DNA of 64,000 bases from Ruminococcus sp. (GCA_017484095.1 JAFUTU010000018.1:1-64000); one strand, 5' to 3'. Shown: positions 34,853 through 42,788, counted from the stretch's first letter. Translations and numbers: made by a program. Notes: generated by a model from the sequence alone, not told the origin.

Positions 34853-36115
34853 CTATTCTTTCAGAATACTTACAAGGGTACTGTCTCCGCCGCTGACAAC
34901 AGCAGGAGAGGCAGGCTCTGTTTTTTTGCCTGCGGTCGGAGTATCTTCAAATTCACGGGACCAGACAAGGTCGTTATCACCGTAGACACTTTTGGCGTAG
35001 TCAAGAGCCTCCAAGACTGTGTCCCCGCAGAGGAGCGAATATACAAAAGCATCTTCGAGCTGAGCATTGTAAAGAGAATAGATATCTTCCTCAACAGCTA
35101 TAACAGACGCGGCACCTGCATCGGTCAAAGATTTTGTAAGATGCACGCTGTCAGCGCTTTTGCAGGAAGATATATACACTATCGAGCCTTTTAGTGTGTC
35201 GTCGGAAAAGTGAGCTGTGAAATATGAAGGAAGAACCAGATAATACCTCTTCCCTGCCCCGATAAGCTCGGCCATATTGCCTGCTTTCAGGTCTCGGGAG
35301 TATGTTCTCAGGTTCTTTTCGGTGACTGTCTCACCGAAGCACAACGCAGGCTTGCCCGCATAGACAATTCCGTGAGCATCGAGAACGATAAGGTCTTTGC
35401 CTTCGAGGTGTTTTTTGAGATCACTTGCAGCAGCTGTCTGAGAGAGTGCCGTCTTCAAGCCGTTTTTGTTCCAGATATCAGTGCGCTTTTTGACCCAATC
35501 GGAAAGGCGAGCATTATTATAGAAACCAAGAACAGAACAGCTAATATCAGCATTCTCATACTGATAGCTGAGAGAACCGATATCAAGTCTGTTGTTTATG
35601 ATAAGCGAACCGTCGTCGTCCTCCTCAGCATAGGTTTTTTCTATTCCGCTGAGATCGCTGTCAAAGTCTGAGATCATAACTGCTCCAAGAGAGCCGTCAC
35701 TGTATACGAACTCGTAAATAAGCTCGTTCTTGGCAAATTTATAATCATCTATGCAGCCCTCGTCTTTCAGCTTTGAGAGGCGTGCTTCTATCAGCTCTTT
35801 CCTTTTGGTATATGAGCTTTTAAGAAATGAATCTTTATTCGTTACAGCTGAAAGCCTTTTGTTGACTGTTTTATGGACCTCGAAGGATATCTCGCTGCGC
35901 TTTATTATAAGGTATCTTGCACCGAAAATAAGCCCTGCAAGCAGCAGCACACCAAGCACTGATGCTATAACTATACTGCGCTTTTTCCATTTTTTGTTTT
36001 TATGCTGAAGCTTCAGACCGCAGCCCGGACAGAACTTTCTGTCGGCAAATATCTTGCTCCCACAAGAGGGGCAGCGGATAAATTTTCGTTTGCGACTGAA
36101 TAGTTTGATCGCCAT
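34853..36115 (-). CDS. membrane-anchored caspase-like (clan CD) protein with zinc ribbon
   Basis: The 420-residue protein has three parts. Residues 15-32 are a zinc ribbon (CPSC, CPGC). Lysine-rich 38-46 precedes one membrane helix (about 47-70), so the rest should face outside. The C-terminal half has the His-Gly and Cys marks of the caspase/CHAT/gingipain fold: LIVLDAHGIV with His248, SIVYISSCKS with Cys318, then LTDAGAASVIAVEEDI, the strand-helix that usually follows the active Cys. Peptidase activity is inferred from these marks; the specificity pocket cannot be read. No partner gene is adjacent. Confidence 0.6.
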   Translation of the reverse strand: MAIKLFSRKRKFIRCPSCGSKIFADRKFCPGCGLKLQHKNKKWKKRSIVIASVLGVLLLAGLIFGARYLIIKRSEISFEVHKTVNKRLSAVTNKDSFLKSSYTKRKELIEARLSKLKDEGCIDDYKFAKNELIYEFVYSDGSLGAVMISDFDSDLSGIEKTYAEEDDDGSLIINNRLDIGSLSYQYENADISCSVLGFYNNARLSDWVKKRTDIWNKNGLKTALSQTAAASDLKKHLEGKDLIVLDAHGIVYAGKPALCFGETVTEKNLRTYSRDLKAGNMAELIGAGKRYYLVLPSYFTAHFSDDTLKGSIVYISSCKSADSVHLTKSLTDAGAASVIAVEEDIYSLYNAQLEDAFVYSLLCGDTVLEALDYAKSVYGDNDLVWSREFEDTPTAGKKTEPASPAVVSGGDSTLVSILKE

Positions 36116-36211
36116 TACTTAAAATTGCCTCCTGTATCTTTATCTTATTATTATACAACCGCAGAGAGTATTTTTCAACGATAAATTGTGCTAAATCTTT
36201 CTATAAAAAGC

Positions 36212-36240
36212 TTTACATTTTTATAAAACCGTGATATAAT
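36212..36240 (+). promoter_or_regulatory. promoter of the serine hydrolase gene
   Basis: TTTACA (36212-36217), 17 bases, TATAAT (36235-36240). The leader of about 115 bases can form a bulged hairpin: CTCAAAAT (about 36282) with ATTTTGGAG and CTTATG with CGTAAG around AAAGG. Confidence 0.75.
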
Positions 36241-36360
36241 GCGGATATCGACTGAAACAAAATAGTCAATGCGACAGACCTGCTCAAAATGAAAGCACTT
36301 ATGAAAGGCGTAAGCATGATTTTGGAGTAAGAAAAATAGTGAAAACTGCGGAGGGATAAA

Positions 36361-37518
36361 ATGTTTAATGAAGCAGCTTTAAAATCAACTATCGACAGGT
36401 TCATTGAAAGCGGTGCTGAGACCGGCGCTGCCGCTGTAGTAATGAAGGACGGTCAGGAATTATTCAAATATAGCAGCGGACTTATGGATGCAGAAAAGGA
36501 CAAACCGTTCACGCCTGACACTATCTGCCGTGCGTTTTCATGCTCAAAGGTAGTTACAGGTACGGCAGCTATGCAGCTGTTGGAAAGAGGTCTGATCGAT
36601 ATTGATAATCCTATTGAGTGGTACATACCTGAATTCGCAAATGCAGTTTATATCCGTGAGGGAAAAGAGATCGCTGCCTCAAGGCCGATAAAAATAAGAG
36701 ATCTTTTGAATATGACCTCAGGTATAGCATATCCGGGAGACGGACACGAAGGAGTAGAAAAGCTGAACAATGCCTGGGGCGAGCTCGATCAAAGCTGTAA
36801 AAATGGCAAGAGCATCGGCACTATGGAGTTTGCAAAGCTTCTGGGAAAATGCCCGATAATGTTTGATACGGGTGCCGAGTGGATGTACGGTTCCTCAGCA
36901 GATGTTTTCGGAGCCGTTGTTGAAGCAGTAACAGGAAAAAGATACGGTGAATATCTCAAAGAGAACATATTTGATCCGCTGGGAATGAACGATACTGCGT
37001 TTTTTGTTCCAAAAGAAAAGCTTGACCGTCTGGCTGTGCTTTATGACGGTGCAGGCGCGAACAAAAAGCCGCTTGAATGGGTGAACCTGTGCATTTATGA
37101 TGTGACAGAAGAGCCTGCCTTTCAGTCAGGAGGAGCGGGGCTGTTCTCAACTGCATCGGATTTCTCAAAGCTCGGGGCTGCACTCTCATGCGGAGGATAT
37201 CTCGATGCACAGATACTCAGCCGCAAGGCAATAGACTTTATGAGGACTAACGGTCTAAATGATGCCCAAAGAAAGTCCTTCAACTGGGATTCATGCAGAG
37301 GGTTCGGCTATGCTAATTTTGTAAGAACTCACGAACAGCCAAATGTATCAGGGCTGCTGGCTTCAAAGGGTGCATTCGGCTGGGACGGCTGGTCGGGCAC
37401 CTATATACTCAATGACCCTGACGAGAGCCTTGCGGTGATACTGTTCGTGCAGCGTGCAGGCGCAGGCACAACGGCACTTTCACGGGCATTTGTAAATCAT
37501 GTGTACTCGATGATATAA
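36361..37518 (+). CDS. beta-lactamase-fold serine hydrolase (class C/esterase type)
   Basis: The 385-residue protein has the Ser-x-x-Lys motif SCSK at 60-63, the second motif Tyr176-Gly-Ser (MYGSSADVFG) and NMTSGIAYPG. It has no signal peptide or membrane helix, so it is likely cytosolic. Relatives include esterases (EstB), D-amino-acid amidases and uncharacterised hydrolases; resistance to beta-lactams is not implied. GGAGGG precedes the ATG. Confidence 0.85.
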   Translation: MFNEAALKSTIDRFIESGAETGAAAVVMKDGQELFKYSSGLMDAEKDKPFTPDTICRAFSCSKVVTGTAAMQLLERGLIDIDNPIEWYIPEFANAVYIREGKEIAASRPIKIRDLLNMTSGIAYPGDGHEGVEKLNNAWGELDQSCKNGKSIGTMEFAKLLGKCPIMFDTGAEWMYGSSADVFGAVVEAVTGKRYGEYLKENIFDPLGMNDTAFFVPKEKLDRLAVLYDGAGANKKPLEWVNLCIYDVTEEPAFQSGGAGLFSTASDFSKLGAALSCGGYLDAQILSRKAIDFMRTNGLNDAQRKSFNWDSCRGFGYANFVRTHEQPNVSGLLASKGAFGWDGWSGTYILNDPDESLAVILFVQRAGAGTTALSRAFVNHVYSMI

Positions 37519-37563
37519 GATTTAAAACGGCTGCTTAACCAGGCGGTCATGAATAAGAGATCT

Positions 37564-37603
37564 AAGCGGCTTACGATCATCTGCTTCGGAAGCCGCTTAT
37601 TTT
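37564..37603 (+). terminator. terminator of the serine hydrolase gene
   Basis: AAGCGGCTT (37564-37572) pairs with AAGCCGCTT (37590-37598), followed by ATTTTTA. Confidence 0.8.
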
Positions 37604-37695
37604 TAAAAAAATTTTCTTTTCCCCCCTAACCAACTGAACTTTCCTGCATTATACGTACAGAAGCTTCTGAAACGCACACGAAAGAGGTGAACTAA

Positions 37696-39237
37696 ATGAC
37701 CGACAATGAATACCGAGAGCAGATAGCACAGATGTCAAAAACTATGTTCCGCTACTGTTTGTCACGCACAAGTTCTTACCACGATGCTGAGGATCTGGCT
37801 CAGGAGATACTGCTTATCAGCTGCAAAAACGGCAACTGCTTCCCGAACGAGAAAGCTTTCTACGCCTTTGTCTGGCGCACGGCTGAGAACATACTGCGCA
37901 GCTGGTACCGCGATAACGAAAAGCGAGGCACTGCAGAGCTTGACGAAAAAATCTCCGACGGCAGCTGGGAAGAACTTGAAGAACAGGCTAAGGAGAACGA
38001 ACAGCTGTCTCTTATCGCAAGGGAGCTCTCACTTCTGAACTCTAACTACCGCAGGGCTATGGTAGCGTATTACATTGACGGTTTGTCGGTCAGGGACATA
38101 TCAGAGAGCTTCGGTCTCTCGCAAAGTATGGTGAAGTATCTCCTCTTTCAGTCACGCAAACGTATCAAGGAGGGTATTAATATGGAAAGAAATTTTGGAA
38201 AACTCAGCTACGATCCGATAGAATTAAGTCTCGTTTTCTGGGGAGGCAAGAACAATTACTGGGGCAAATTTGACAGTAAGGTAAGGCAGAATATTCTTAT
38301 GTGCTGTTACTATGACAAGCAGACCGAGGAACAGATAGCTACGCAGCTGGGTGTGCCGACAGCGTATCTTGAGGACGAGCTCAAAGCGCTGGTCGAATAT
38401 GATCTGCTTACAGCGAAGAACGGATACTATCTGACAAACGTTCCTATCATCACCAATGAAGTGTTCGGGGATATAGCCAAGGCAAACAAAACTGCTGTGT
38501 CTGATATATCGGAAAGGATACGCTGTGCGATAGATAAGATGTCCGATGAGGTAAGAGCGCTTGGATTTTACGGCAATGATATGCCGCAGAATCAGCTGAG
38601 ATGGATGCTTACATCGCTTATACTGCACCTATCTTATATTGACATATCTATGAGCGACCAGCCGCTTGACTTCCCTACCGATGTTTTCGGCGATAAGTGC
38701 TTCAGGTTCTTTGTTGAAAAGTCTGCAAGCGACCCATACAGCGTTGGTACATCAGGCTTTGAAATTGATAACGGAATGATACTTTTCTGGGATGTGCTTA
38801 TAAACGGTGAGCGCCTCCACCAGAGAATGACCGAGGCAAGAGCTGATATGCTCTGCTCACTGCTAAACCGTCAGCCGCAGACTGACAACGAAAAGCTGGT
38901 CTGCTCCGAGCTTGTGGAGCTTGGTCTTGCAGTCAGAACAGAAAATGGCATAATGCCAAACTTCCCCTGCCTGACCAAGGAGCAGGGTGACAAGCTGAAT
39001 GAAATGATAATCGGGATAGGCAAGGATATCAGCGAGGATATACTCTCAAGGACCAATAGTGTAGGAAAGATACTGCGCGACCACGCTCCTGCACATCTTG
39101 CGGATTATGTAAGAAAAATGCCTCTGCTGATCTTCTACCGAGAGACAGAACAGGTGATTCAGCAGCTTTGCGAGAGCGGCTGGCTGCTGCCGATGAAGGG
39201 CGGAATGTCCGGAACTACTGTGATGTGTCTGAAATAA
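37696..39237 (+). CDS. ECF-like sigma-70 factor with long C-terminal extension
   Basis: Residues about 10-80 are sigma region 2 (YHDAEDLAQEILLISC) and 110-165 region 4 (ALSVRDISESFG-like GLSVRDISESFGLSQSMVKYLL). After this 170-residue factor the frame continues for 340 residues. The start of that part looks like another winged helix (TEEQIATQLGVPTAYLEDELKALVEYDLL), and the rest is not recognised. Such extensions can act as built-in sensors, replacing an anti-sigma factor. GAGGTGAAC lies before the ATG; no anti-sigma gene is adjacent. The MFS exporter downstream is a plausible target. Confidence 0.75.
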   Translation: MTDNEYREQIAQMSKTMFRYCLSRTSSYHDAEDLAQEILLISCKNGNCFPNEKAFYAFVWRTAENILRSWYRDNEKRGTAELDEKISDGSWEELEEQAKENEQLSLIARELSLLNSNYRRAMVAYYIDGLSVRDISESFGLSQSMVKYLLFQSRKRIKEGINMERNFGKLSYDPIELSLVFWGGKNNYWGKFDSKVRQNILMCCYYDKQTEEQIATQLGVPTAYLEDELKALVEYDLLTAKNGYYLTNVPIITNEVFGDIAKANKTAVSDISERIRCAIDKMSDEVRALGFYGNDMPQNQLRWMLTSLILHLSYIDISMSDQPLDFPTDVFGDKCFRFFVEKSASDPYSVGTSGFEIDNGMILFWDVLINGERLHQRMTEARADMLCSLLNRQPQTDNEKLVCSELVELGLAVRTENGIMPNFPCLTKEQGDKLNEMIIGIGKDISEDILSRTNSVGKILRDHAPAHLADYVRKMPLLIFYRETEQVIQQLCESGWLLPMKGGMSGTTVMCLK

Positions 39238-39241
39238 TCTT

Positions 39242-39277
39242 AATGCGGCATATCTGCTTTGTGTGGGTATGCCGTTT
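39242..39277 (+). repeat. repeated hairpin, copy 1
   Basis: An imperfect hairpin, GCGGCATA-TCTGCTTTGTGTGGG-TATGCCGT, starting four bases after the sigma gene stop. Copies 2 and 3 share the GGCATA...CTGC.TTGTGTGGGT.TGCC frame. No T-run follows, so it may be a weak terminator or an mRNA 3' end. Confidence 0.7.
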
Positions 39278-39304
39278 GACAAACCCTATGAAACATGATA
39301 TGAT
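39276..39304 (+). promoter_or_regulatory. promoter of the leader peptide-exporter transcript
   Basis: TTGACA (39276-39281) abuts the repeated hairpin; after a 17-base spacer comes TATGAT (39299-39304). The leader then runs about 145 bases to the exporter start. Confidence 0.8.
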
Positions 39305-39331
39305 AAGAAACAAGAAAAAAGGAGGTACATC

Positions 39332-39370
39332 ATGCTTCTCATCAATGACACAGCTCCATGCAAGGTTTGA
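39332..39370 (+). CDS. 12-codon leader peptide MLLINDTAPCKV
   Basis: ATG 39332 lies six bases after a very strong ribosome site (AAAAAAGGAGG) and opens a 12-codon frame ending at TGA 39370. A good RBS on so short a frame just ahead of an exporter is the mark of a regulatory leader peptide, as for mef and erm genes. Its codons 8-11 make up the first arm of the competing hairpins. A 29-codon frame (ATG 39346, stop 39434) overlaps in another register but has no RBS. Confidence 0.65.
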   Translation: MLLINDTAPCKV

Positions 39371-39452
39371 GGACGCTGCATGGAGGATAGCCCTCGGGCT
39401 TATGTCCTCGGACTTTGCATTCCCGATAAAATAATATCAAAGGAGCAAAGTC
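39354..39452 (+). promoter_or_regulatory. candidate attenuator with competing stems
   Basis: Stem A: CTCCATGCA (39354-39362) with TGCATGGAG (39377-39385), 9 bp. Stem B: GAGGA-AGCC (39383-39392) with GGCT-TCCTC (39397-39409); it shares 39383-39385 with stem A, so both cannot form. Stem C: GACTTTGC (39411-39418) with GCAAAGTC (39445-39452), whose second arm lies between the exporter ribosome site AAGGAG (39440-39445) and its ATG. A ribosome paused on the leader would block stem A and favour B. The link to access of the exporter RBS is inferred. Confidence 0.6.
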
Positions 39453-39454
39453 AA

Positions 39455-40732
39455 ATGAAAAATATAAAAACGTATATTCTACTTTGGGCGACACAATCGC
39501 TCTCTGCACTGGGCAGCGGAATGACAAGCTACGCGCTGGTGCTGTGGCTGTATCTGAGCAGCGGCTCAGCGCTGAGAACCGCTATGCTGTCGATATGCTC
39601 TTATGCGCCTTATGTGCTGATGAGCATTTTTGCAGGCACGCTCAGCGATCGCTGGGACAAGAAGAAAACAATGCTTGTGTGTGACCTTATCGCTGCACTA
39701 AGCACAGTTGCGGTACTTGTTCTGATAAAAACAGACAGCCTGAACCATTGGCATTTGTATCTGATAAACGCTGTAAACGGGCTGATGAACACCGTTCAGC
39801 AGCCCGCAAGCGAGGTGGCGGCAACGCTGCTAACGCCAAAGGAGTATTATCAGAAAACAAGCGGTATGCGCTCGTTCTCGCAATCGCTGAACTCTATACT
39901 TACACCAATTATTGCAACGGCTCTGTTTTCATTCGCAGGGATAGGTGTGGTAATCGCCGTTGACCTTTCGACCTTCGGGATAGCGTTTCTCACGCTTGCA
40001 TTATTCATAAAGATACCCGAGGTGCCGGGCTCGGACGAGCAAAAAGAAAGCGTGCTGTCTGCTTCAAGGGCGGGACTGAAATGGCTGAAAGATAATCCGC
40101 TCATACTAAAGCTGATACTGTTTCTGTCCTGCATAAACCTTGTGGCTTCGACTTATGATGCAGCACTCCCAGCTATGATACTTTCAAAGGCAAACGGCGG
40201 ACAGACCGTCTTCGGTATCATCAACACCTGCGTTGGCATAGCTACGCTTGTCGGCAGCGTTTTAGTGACATTTCTGCCTGCTCCGAAAAATCGTGTAAAG
40301 GCGATATGCACAGCGCTCTTTATCTCAATGAGTACGGAAAACTTTATGCTTGCGCTTGGAAAATCACCGATCATATGGTGTGTCGGCGCAATTCTCGGCT
40401 GGATAGTCATACCGTATATGAACGCAAACATGGACGTGATCTTCCGCAGTGAGATACCGACAGATATGCAGGGGCGGGTCTATTCCTGCCGAAACACTTT
40501 GCAATTCTTCACGATACCCATAGGCTTTCTGCTGGGCGGTCTGCTGACGGACAAGGTGTTTGAGCCGTTCATGGCAGATAACACATCAGGCTTTTGGGCT
40601 GCGTTGTTTGGCGAAAACAAAGGCTCGGGAGCGGCTATGCTGTTTTTTGTGATAGGAGTTATTGGTACGCTCATTTGTGTGGTATTCACTTTGCTGTTAA
40701 GAAAACATAAATGGACAGATATGGATATGTAA
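39455..40732 (+). CDS. MFS exporter (Mef/drug-efflux like)
   Basis: The 425-residue protein has about 12 membrane helices. The MFS loop motif between helices 2 and 3 reads GTLSDRWDKKKTM, and the overall pattern (YALVLWLY near the start, NAVNGLMNTVQQPASEV) is that of the Mef macrolide-efflux group. ATG 39455 with AAGGAG nine bases upstream is chosen; the frame is open to ATG 39380, but that lies inside the leader hairpins. Substrate is unknown. The leader peptide upstream suggests induction by a translation-active compound. Confidence 0.8.
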   Translation: MKNIKTYILLWATQSLSALGSGMTSYALVLWLYLSSGSALRTAMLSICSYAPYVLMSIFAGTLSDRWDKKKTMLVCDLIAALSTVAVLVLIKTDSLNHWHLYLINAVNGLMNTVQQPASEVAATLLTPKEYYQKTSGMRSFSQSLNSILTPIIATALFSFAGIGVVIAVDLSTFGIAFLTLALFIKIPEVPGSDEQKESVLSASRAGLKWLKDNPLILKLILFLSCINLVASTYDAALPAMILSKANGGQTVFGIINTCVGIATLVGSVLVTFLPAPKNRVKAICTALFISMSTENFMLALGKSPIIWCVGAILGWIVIPYMNANMDVIFRSEIPTDMQGRVYSCRNTLQFFTIPIGFLLGGLLTDKVFEPFMADNTSGFWAALFGENKGSGAAMLFFVIGVIGTLICVVFTLLLRKHKWTDMDM

Positions 40733-40736
40733 ATTT

Positions 40737-40773
40737 AATGCGGCATACCTGCCTTGTGTGGGTGTGCCGCATT
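40737..40773 (+). repeat. repeated hairpin, copy 2
   Basis: The most symmetric copy: AATGCGGCATACC pairs with GGTGTGCCGCATT around TGCCTTGTGTG. It begins four bases after the exporter stop. The 13-bp stem lacks a T-run. Confidence 0.75.
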
Positions 40774-40809
40774 CTCACATTAGTTGAATTTTAATCATCA
40801 AATAAGTGA

Positions 40810-40858
40810 TTGAACTTCGCCGAAAATCTGTTATAATAATTATTACGACGTCGGAATA
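40810..40858 (+). promoter_or_regulatory. promoter and operator-like palindrome of the XRE gene
   Basis: TTGAAC (40810-40815), 16 bases, TATAAT (40832-40837). At 40841-40858 lies TATTACGACGTCGGAATA, an 18-base palindrome with one mismatched pair, covering the likely start site. This is where a self-repressing XRE protein would bind. Confidence 0.65.
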
Positions 40859-40879
40859 AAACACACGGAGGTAACACTT

Positions 40880-41986
40880 ATGAATATAAATTTCAGCGAG
40901 GTATTCAAGAAGCTCCGCCGTGAGCGTGAGCTTACGCAGGAGCAGGCTGCCGAGGCTTTCTCGGTATCGACGCAGGCGGTCAGTCGTTGGGAAAACGGTC
41001 AGACAAGCCCCGACATTACGCTTCTGCCGATAATCGCAGAGTATTTCGGAGTGAGCATTGAAACGCTGCTCGGCGTGGACAGCGAGAAGCGAAGGGAGAA
41101 GCACGAGCAGTATATGAACGACTTTGAAGCGGCAATAAAAAGCGGCAGAGTGAACGACTGCATAGAGATCGCCCGCACGGGACTAAAGGAGTTTCCCCAC
41201 AGCTATGAGCTGATGAACGCGCTTATGTATGCGCTCTTTCTGACAGGCAGCAAGGAAATGAAGGACTGGGAGGAAAACATCGAAAAGTACAAGCAGGAGA
41301 TCATCGACCTTGGTGAGAGGATACTCAATGGCTGTCATGACGATGATATCCGACTCGAGGTCAAGGCAAGGCTTGGGTATCACTACTGCGAGATAGGAGA
41401 GATAGAAAAAGGCAGGAAGATAATAATGACCCTTCCGACTGAGAATTTCACAAGAGATGAGTATCTCAGGCACACAATGAGGGGCAAGGAGCTGCTTGAT
41501 TACACAGGGAAAGGCATAGCTTATTATGCCGAGGTCATCAAAGCGTATATCTGCCGCCTGATTGACAATGACCCCGAACTGCAAAATGACCCGGAAGCTA
41601 TCCTTATGCACATTTCTGCTACCAAGCAGATCGACGATGCGCTTTTTCTGCCTGATGACAAGGGACAAGCGTTTATCGACATGGCAAAGCGCTGGCTGAA
41701 ATACAGTGTACCTGCGCTGATAAAGCTCGGAAACACTGATAAGGCAGTCGATGTGTGCGAAAAGGCGGCAGAGTATATTGAGAAGTGGCACGCTCTGCCC
41801 GATGAATACTACCACACATCTCCGATAACAAGAGGAACTATCTCAGCAAGATACTGGGAAACAGTTGACCCTCGCCCAATGGAGCAGAGGATATACGAGG
41901 ATATGCTTTGCGGAGAAAATTGCAAAGCCCTTAGCGGCAACGAAAGATTTGAGAAAATTAAGGAAAGAATAAAAGCATTGTTTTAA
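40880..41986 (+). CDS. XRE-family regulator with helical-repeat C-terminus
   Basis: Residues 6-62 are an HTH_3 domain (LTQEQAAEAFSVSTQAVSRWENGQTSPDITLLPIIAEYFGVS). The remaining 300 residues are helical with TPR-like pairs (CIEIARTGLKEFPHSYELMNALMYALF), as in peptide- or ligand-sensing regulators. It has its own promoter with a palindrome, and GGAGG before the ATG. The nearest likely target besides itself is the MFS exporter upstream. A ligand cannot be named. Confidence 0.75.
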   Translation: MNINFSEVFKKLRRERELTQEQAAEAFSVSTQAVSRWENGQTSPDITLLPIIAEYFGVSIETLLGVDSEKRREKHEQYMNDFEAAIKSGRVNDCIEIARTGLKEFPHSYELMNALMYALFLTGSKEMKDWEENIEKYKQEIIDLGERILNGCHDDDIRLEVKARLGYHYCEIGEIEKGRKIIMTLPTENFTRDEYLRHTMRGKELLDYTGKGIAYYAEVIKAYICRLIDNDPELQNDPEAILMHISATKQIDDALFLPDDKGQAFIDMAKRWLKYSVPALIKLGNTDKAVDVCEKAAEYIEKWHALPDEYYHTSPITRGTISARYWETVDPRPMEQRIYEDMLCGENCKALSGNERFEKIKERIKALF

Positions 41987-41987
41987 T

Positions 41988-42026
41988 GTAAGCGGCATAC
42001 CTGCCTTGTGTGGGTGTGCCATGTCA
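41988..42026 (+). repeat. repeated hairpin, copy 3
   Basis: GCGGCATACC (41992-42001) and GGTGTGCC (about 42013-42020) share the sequence of copy 2 nearly base for base, starting directly after the XRE stop. TTTTTA follows a few bases later, so this copy can end transcription. It lies between convergent XRE and sigK. Confidence 0.7.
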
Positions 42027-42087
42027 TTTTTATATAATCTTTTACGAAGCTATGTGGTAACAGTCCCATGCAAATTCCTAGAGATTT

Positions 42088-42759
42088 TCAGAAGCGCAGC
42101 TTTTCAAGCGCTTTTTTCTCAATTCTTGAAACGTATGAGCGGGATATGCCAAGTTTCTGTGCTGTTTCGCGCTGAGTCAGCGGCATTTCTCCCTCCAGAC
42201 CATATCTGAGCTTGATTATTGTTCTCTCACGCTCGTCAAGCTTAGTGTCTATCAAGCGTGCCAGCTGCTCGCACCTGAGTTTTAACTCTGTACTGGCTTC
42301 TACATCTGCACTATCGGCAAGCATATCTATAAGTCTCAATGAGCTTCCGTCCTTGCTCTGCTCTACTGGCTCATCAAAGTGTACCTCAGATGCAGTTTTA
42401 CGCAAAGAGCGAAAGTGCATAAGGATCTCGTTCTCCACGCACCTGCTGCCATAAGTTGCGAAGCGTGTTCCCTTTTTATAATCAAACGTATTGACTGCCT
42501 TTATCAGCCCGATAGTTCCTATTGAGATCAGGTCCTCCTGGTCAGAGGTATTAGCATAGTACTTTTTGATGATATGCGCAACAAGGCGCAGATTGTGCTC
42601 AATAAGTTTGTTCTTCGCATCTCGGTCGCCCTGCGCCATCAGCTCAAAGCACTCGCGCTCCTCCTTGGCAGTAAGAGGTTTCGGAAAGACATTTCCTCCA
42701 TCGAAGTGCAGAGCAAAAAATATGAACCCCGACAAAAATTCCAGCAGCTCGGTCAGCAT
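42088..42759 (-). CDS. sigK: sporulation sigma factor SigK
   Basis: SigK directs late mother-cell transcription (coat and cortex genes). The 223-residue protein has the SigK/SigE region 2 (LRLVAHIIKKY, EDLISIGTIGLIKAVNTFD, GTRFATYGSRCVENEILMHFR) and region 4 (ERTIIKLRYGLEG, TQRETAQKLGISRSYVSRIEKKALEKLR). The hydrophobic N-terminal pro-sequence (LLEFLSGFIFFALHF) is the type removed by SpoIVFB. The gene is whole: no skin-type element splits it. AAAGGAG precedes the ATG. Confidence 0.9.
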   Translation of the reverse strand: MLTELLEFLSGFIFFALHFDGGNVFPKPLTAKEERECFELMAQGDRDAKNKLIEHNLRLVAHIIKKYYANTSDQEDLISIGTIGLIKAVNTFDYKKGTRFATYGSRCVENEILMHFRSLRKTASEVHFDEPVEQSKDGSSLRLIDMLADSADVEASTELKLRCEQLARLIDTKLDERERTIIKLRYGLEGEMPLTQRETAQKLGISRSYVSRIEKKALEKLRF

Positions 42760-42788
42760 AATAGTTCTCCTTTCAGCATGTCATTTTA

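Noticed and set aside
36361..37518. Beta-lactam resistance gene
   Set aside because: Only the fold is shared; no signal peptide and the motifs fit esterase-like members equally well.
39346..39434. 29-codon frame as the exporter leader peptide
   Set aside because: It has no ribosome site; the 12-codon frame at 39332 has a very strong one.
39380..39454. Exporter start at ATG 39380, adding 25 residues
   Set aside because: The extra residues are polar and unlike an MFS N-terminus, there is no proper RBS, and the region forms the hairpins; ATG 39455 has AAGGAG at good distance.
39242..42026. Integron-like gene cassettes with attC sites, since three genes each carry the same 3' hairpin
   Set aside because: Each gene has its own promoter and gap of differing size, the hairpin lacks the R and L box core of attC, and no integrase is in the window.
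42088..42759. sigK split by a skin-type element
   Set aside because: The reading frame is continuous from pro-sequence to region 4.
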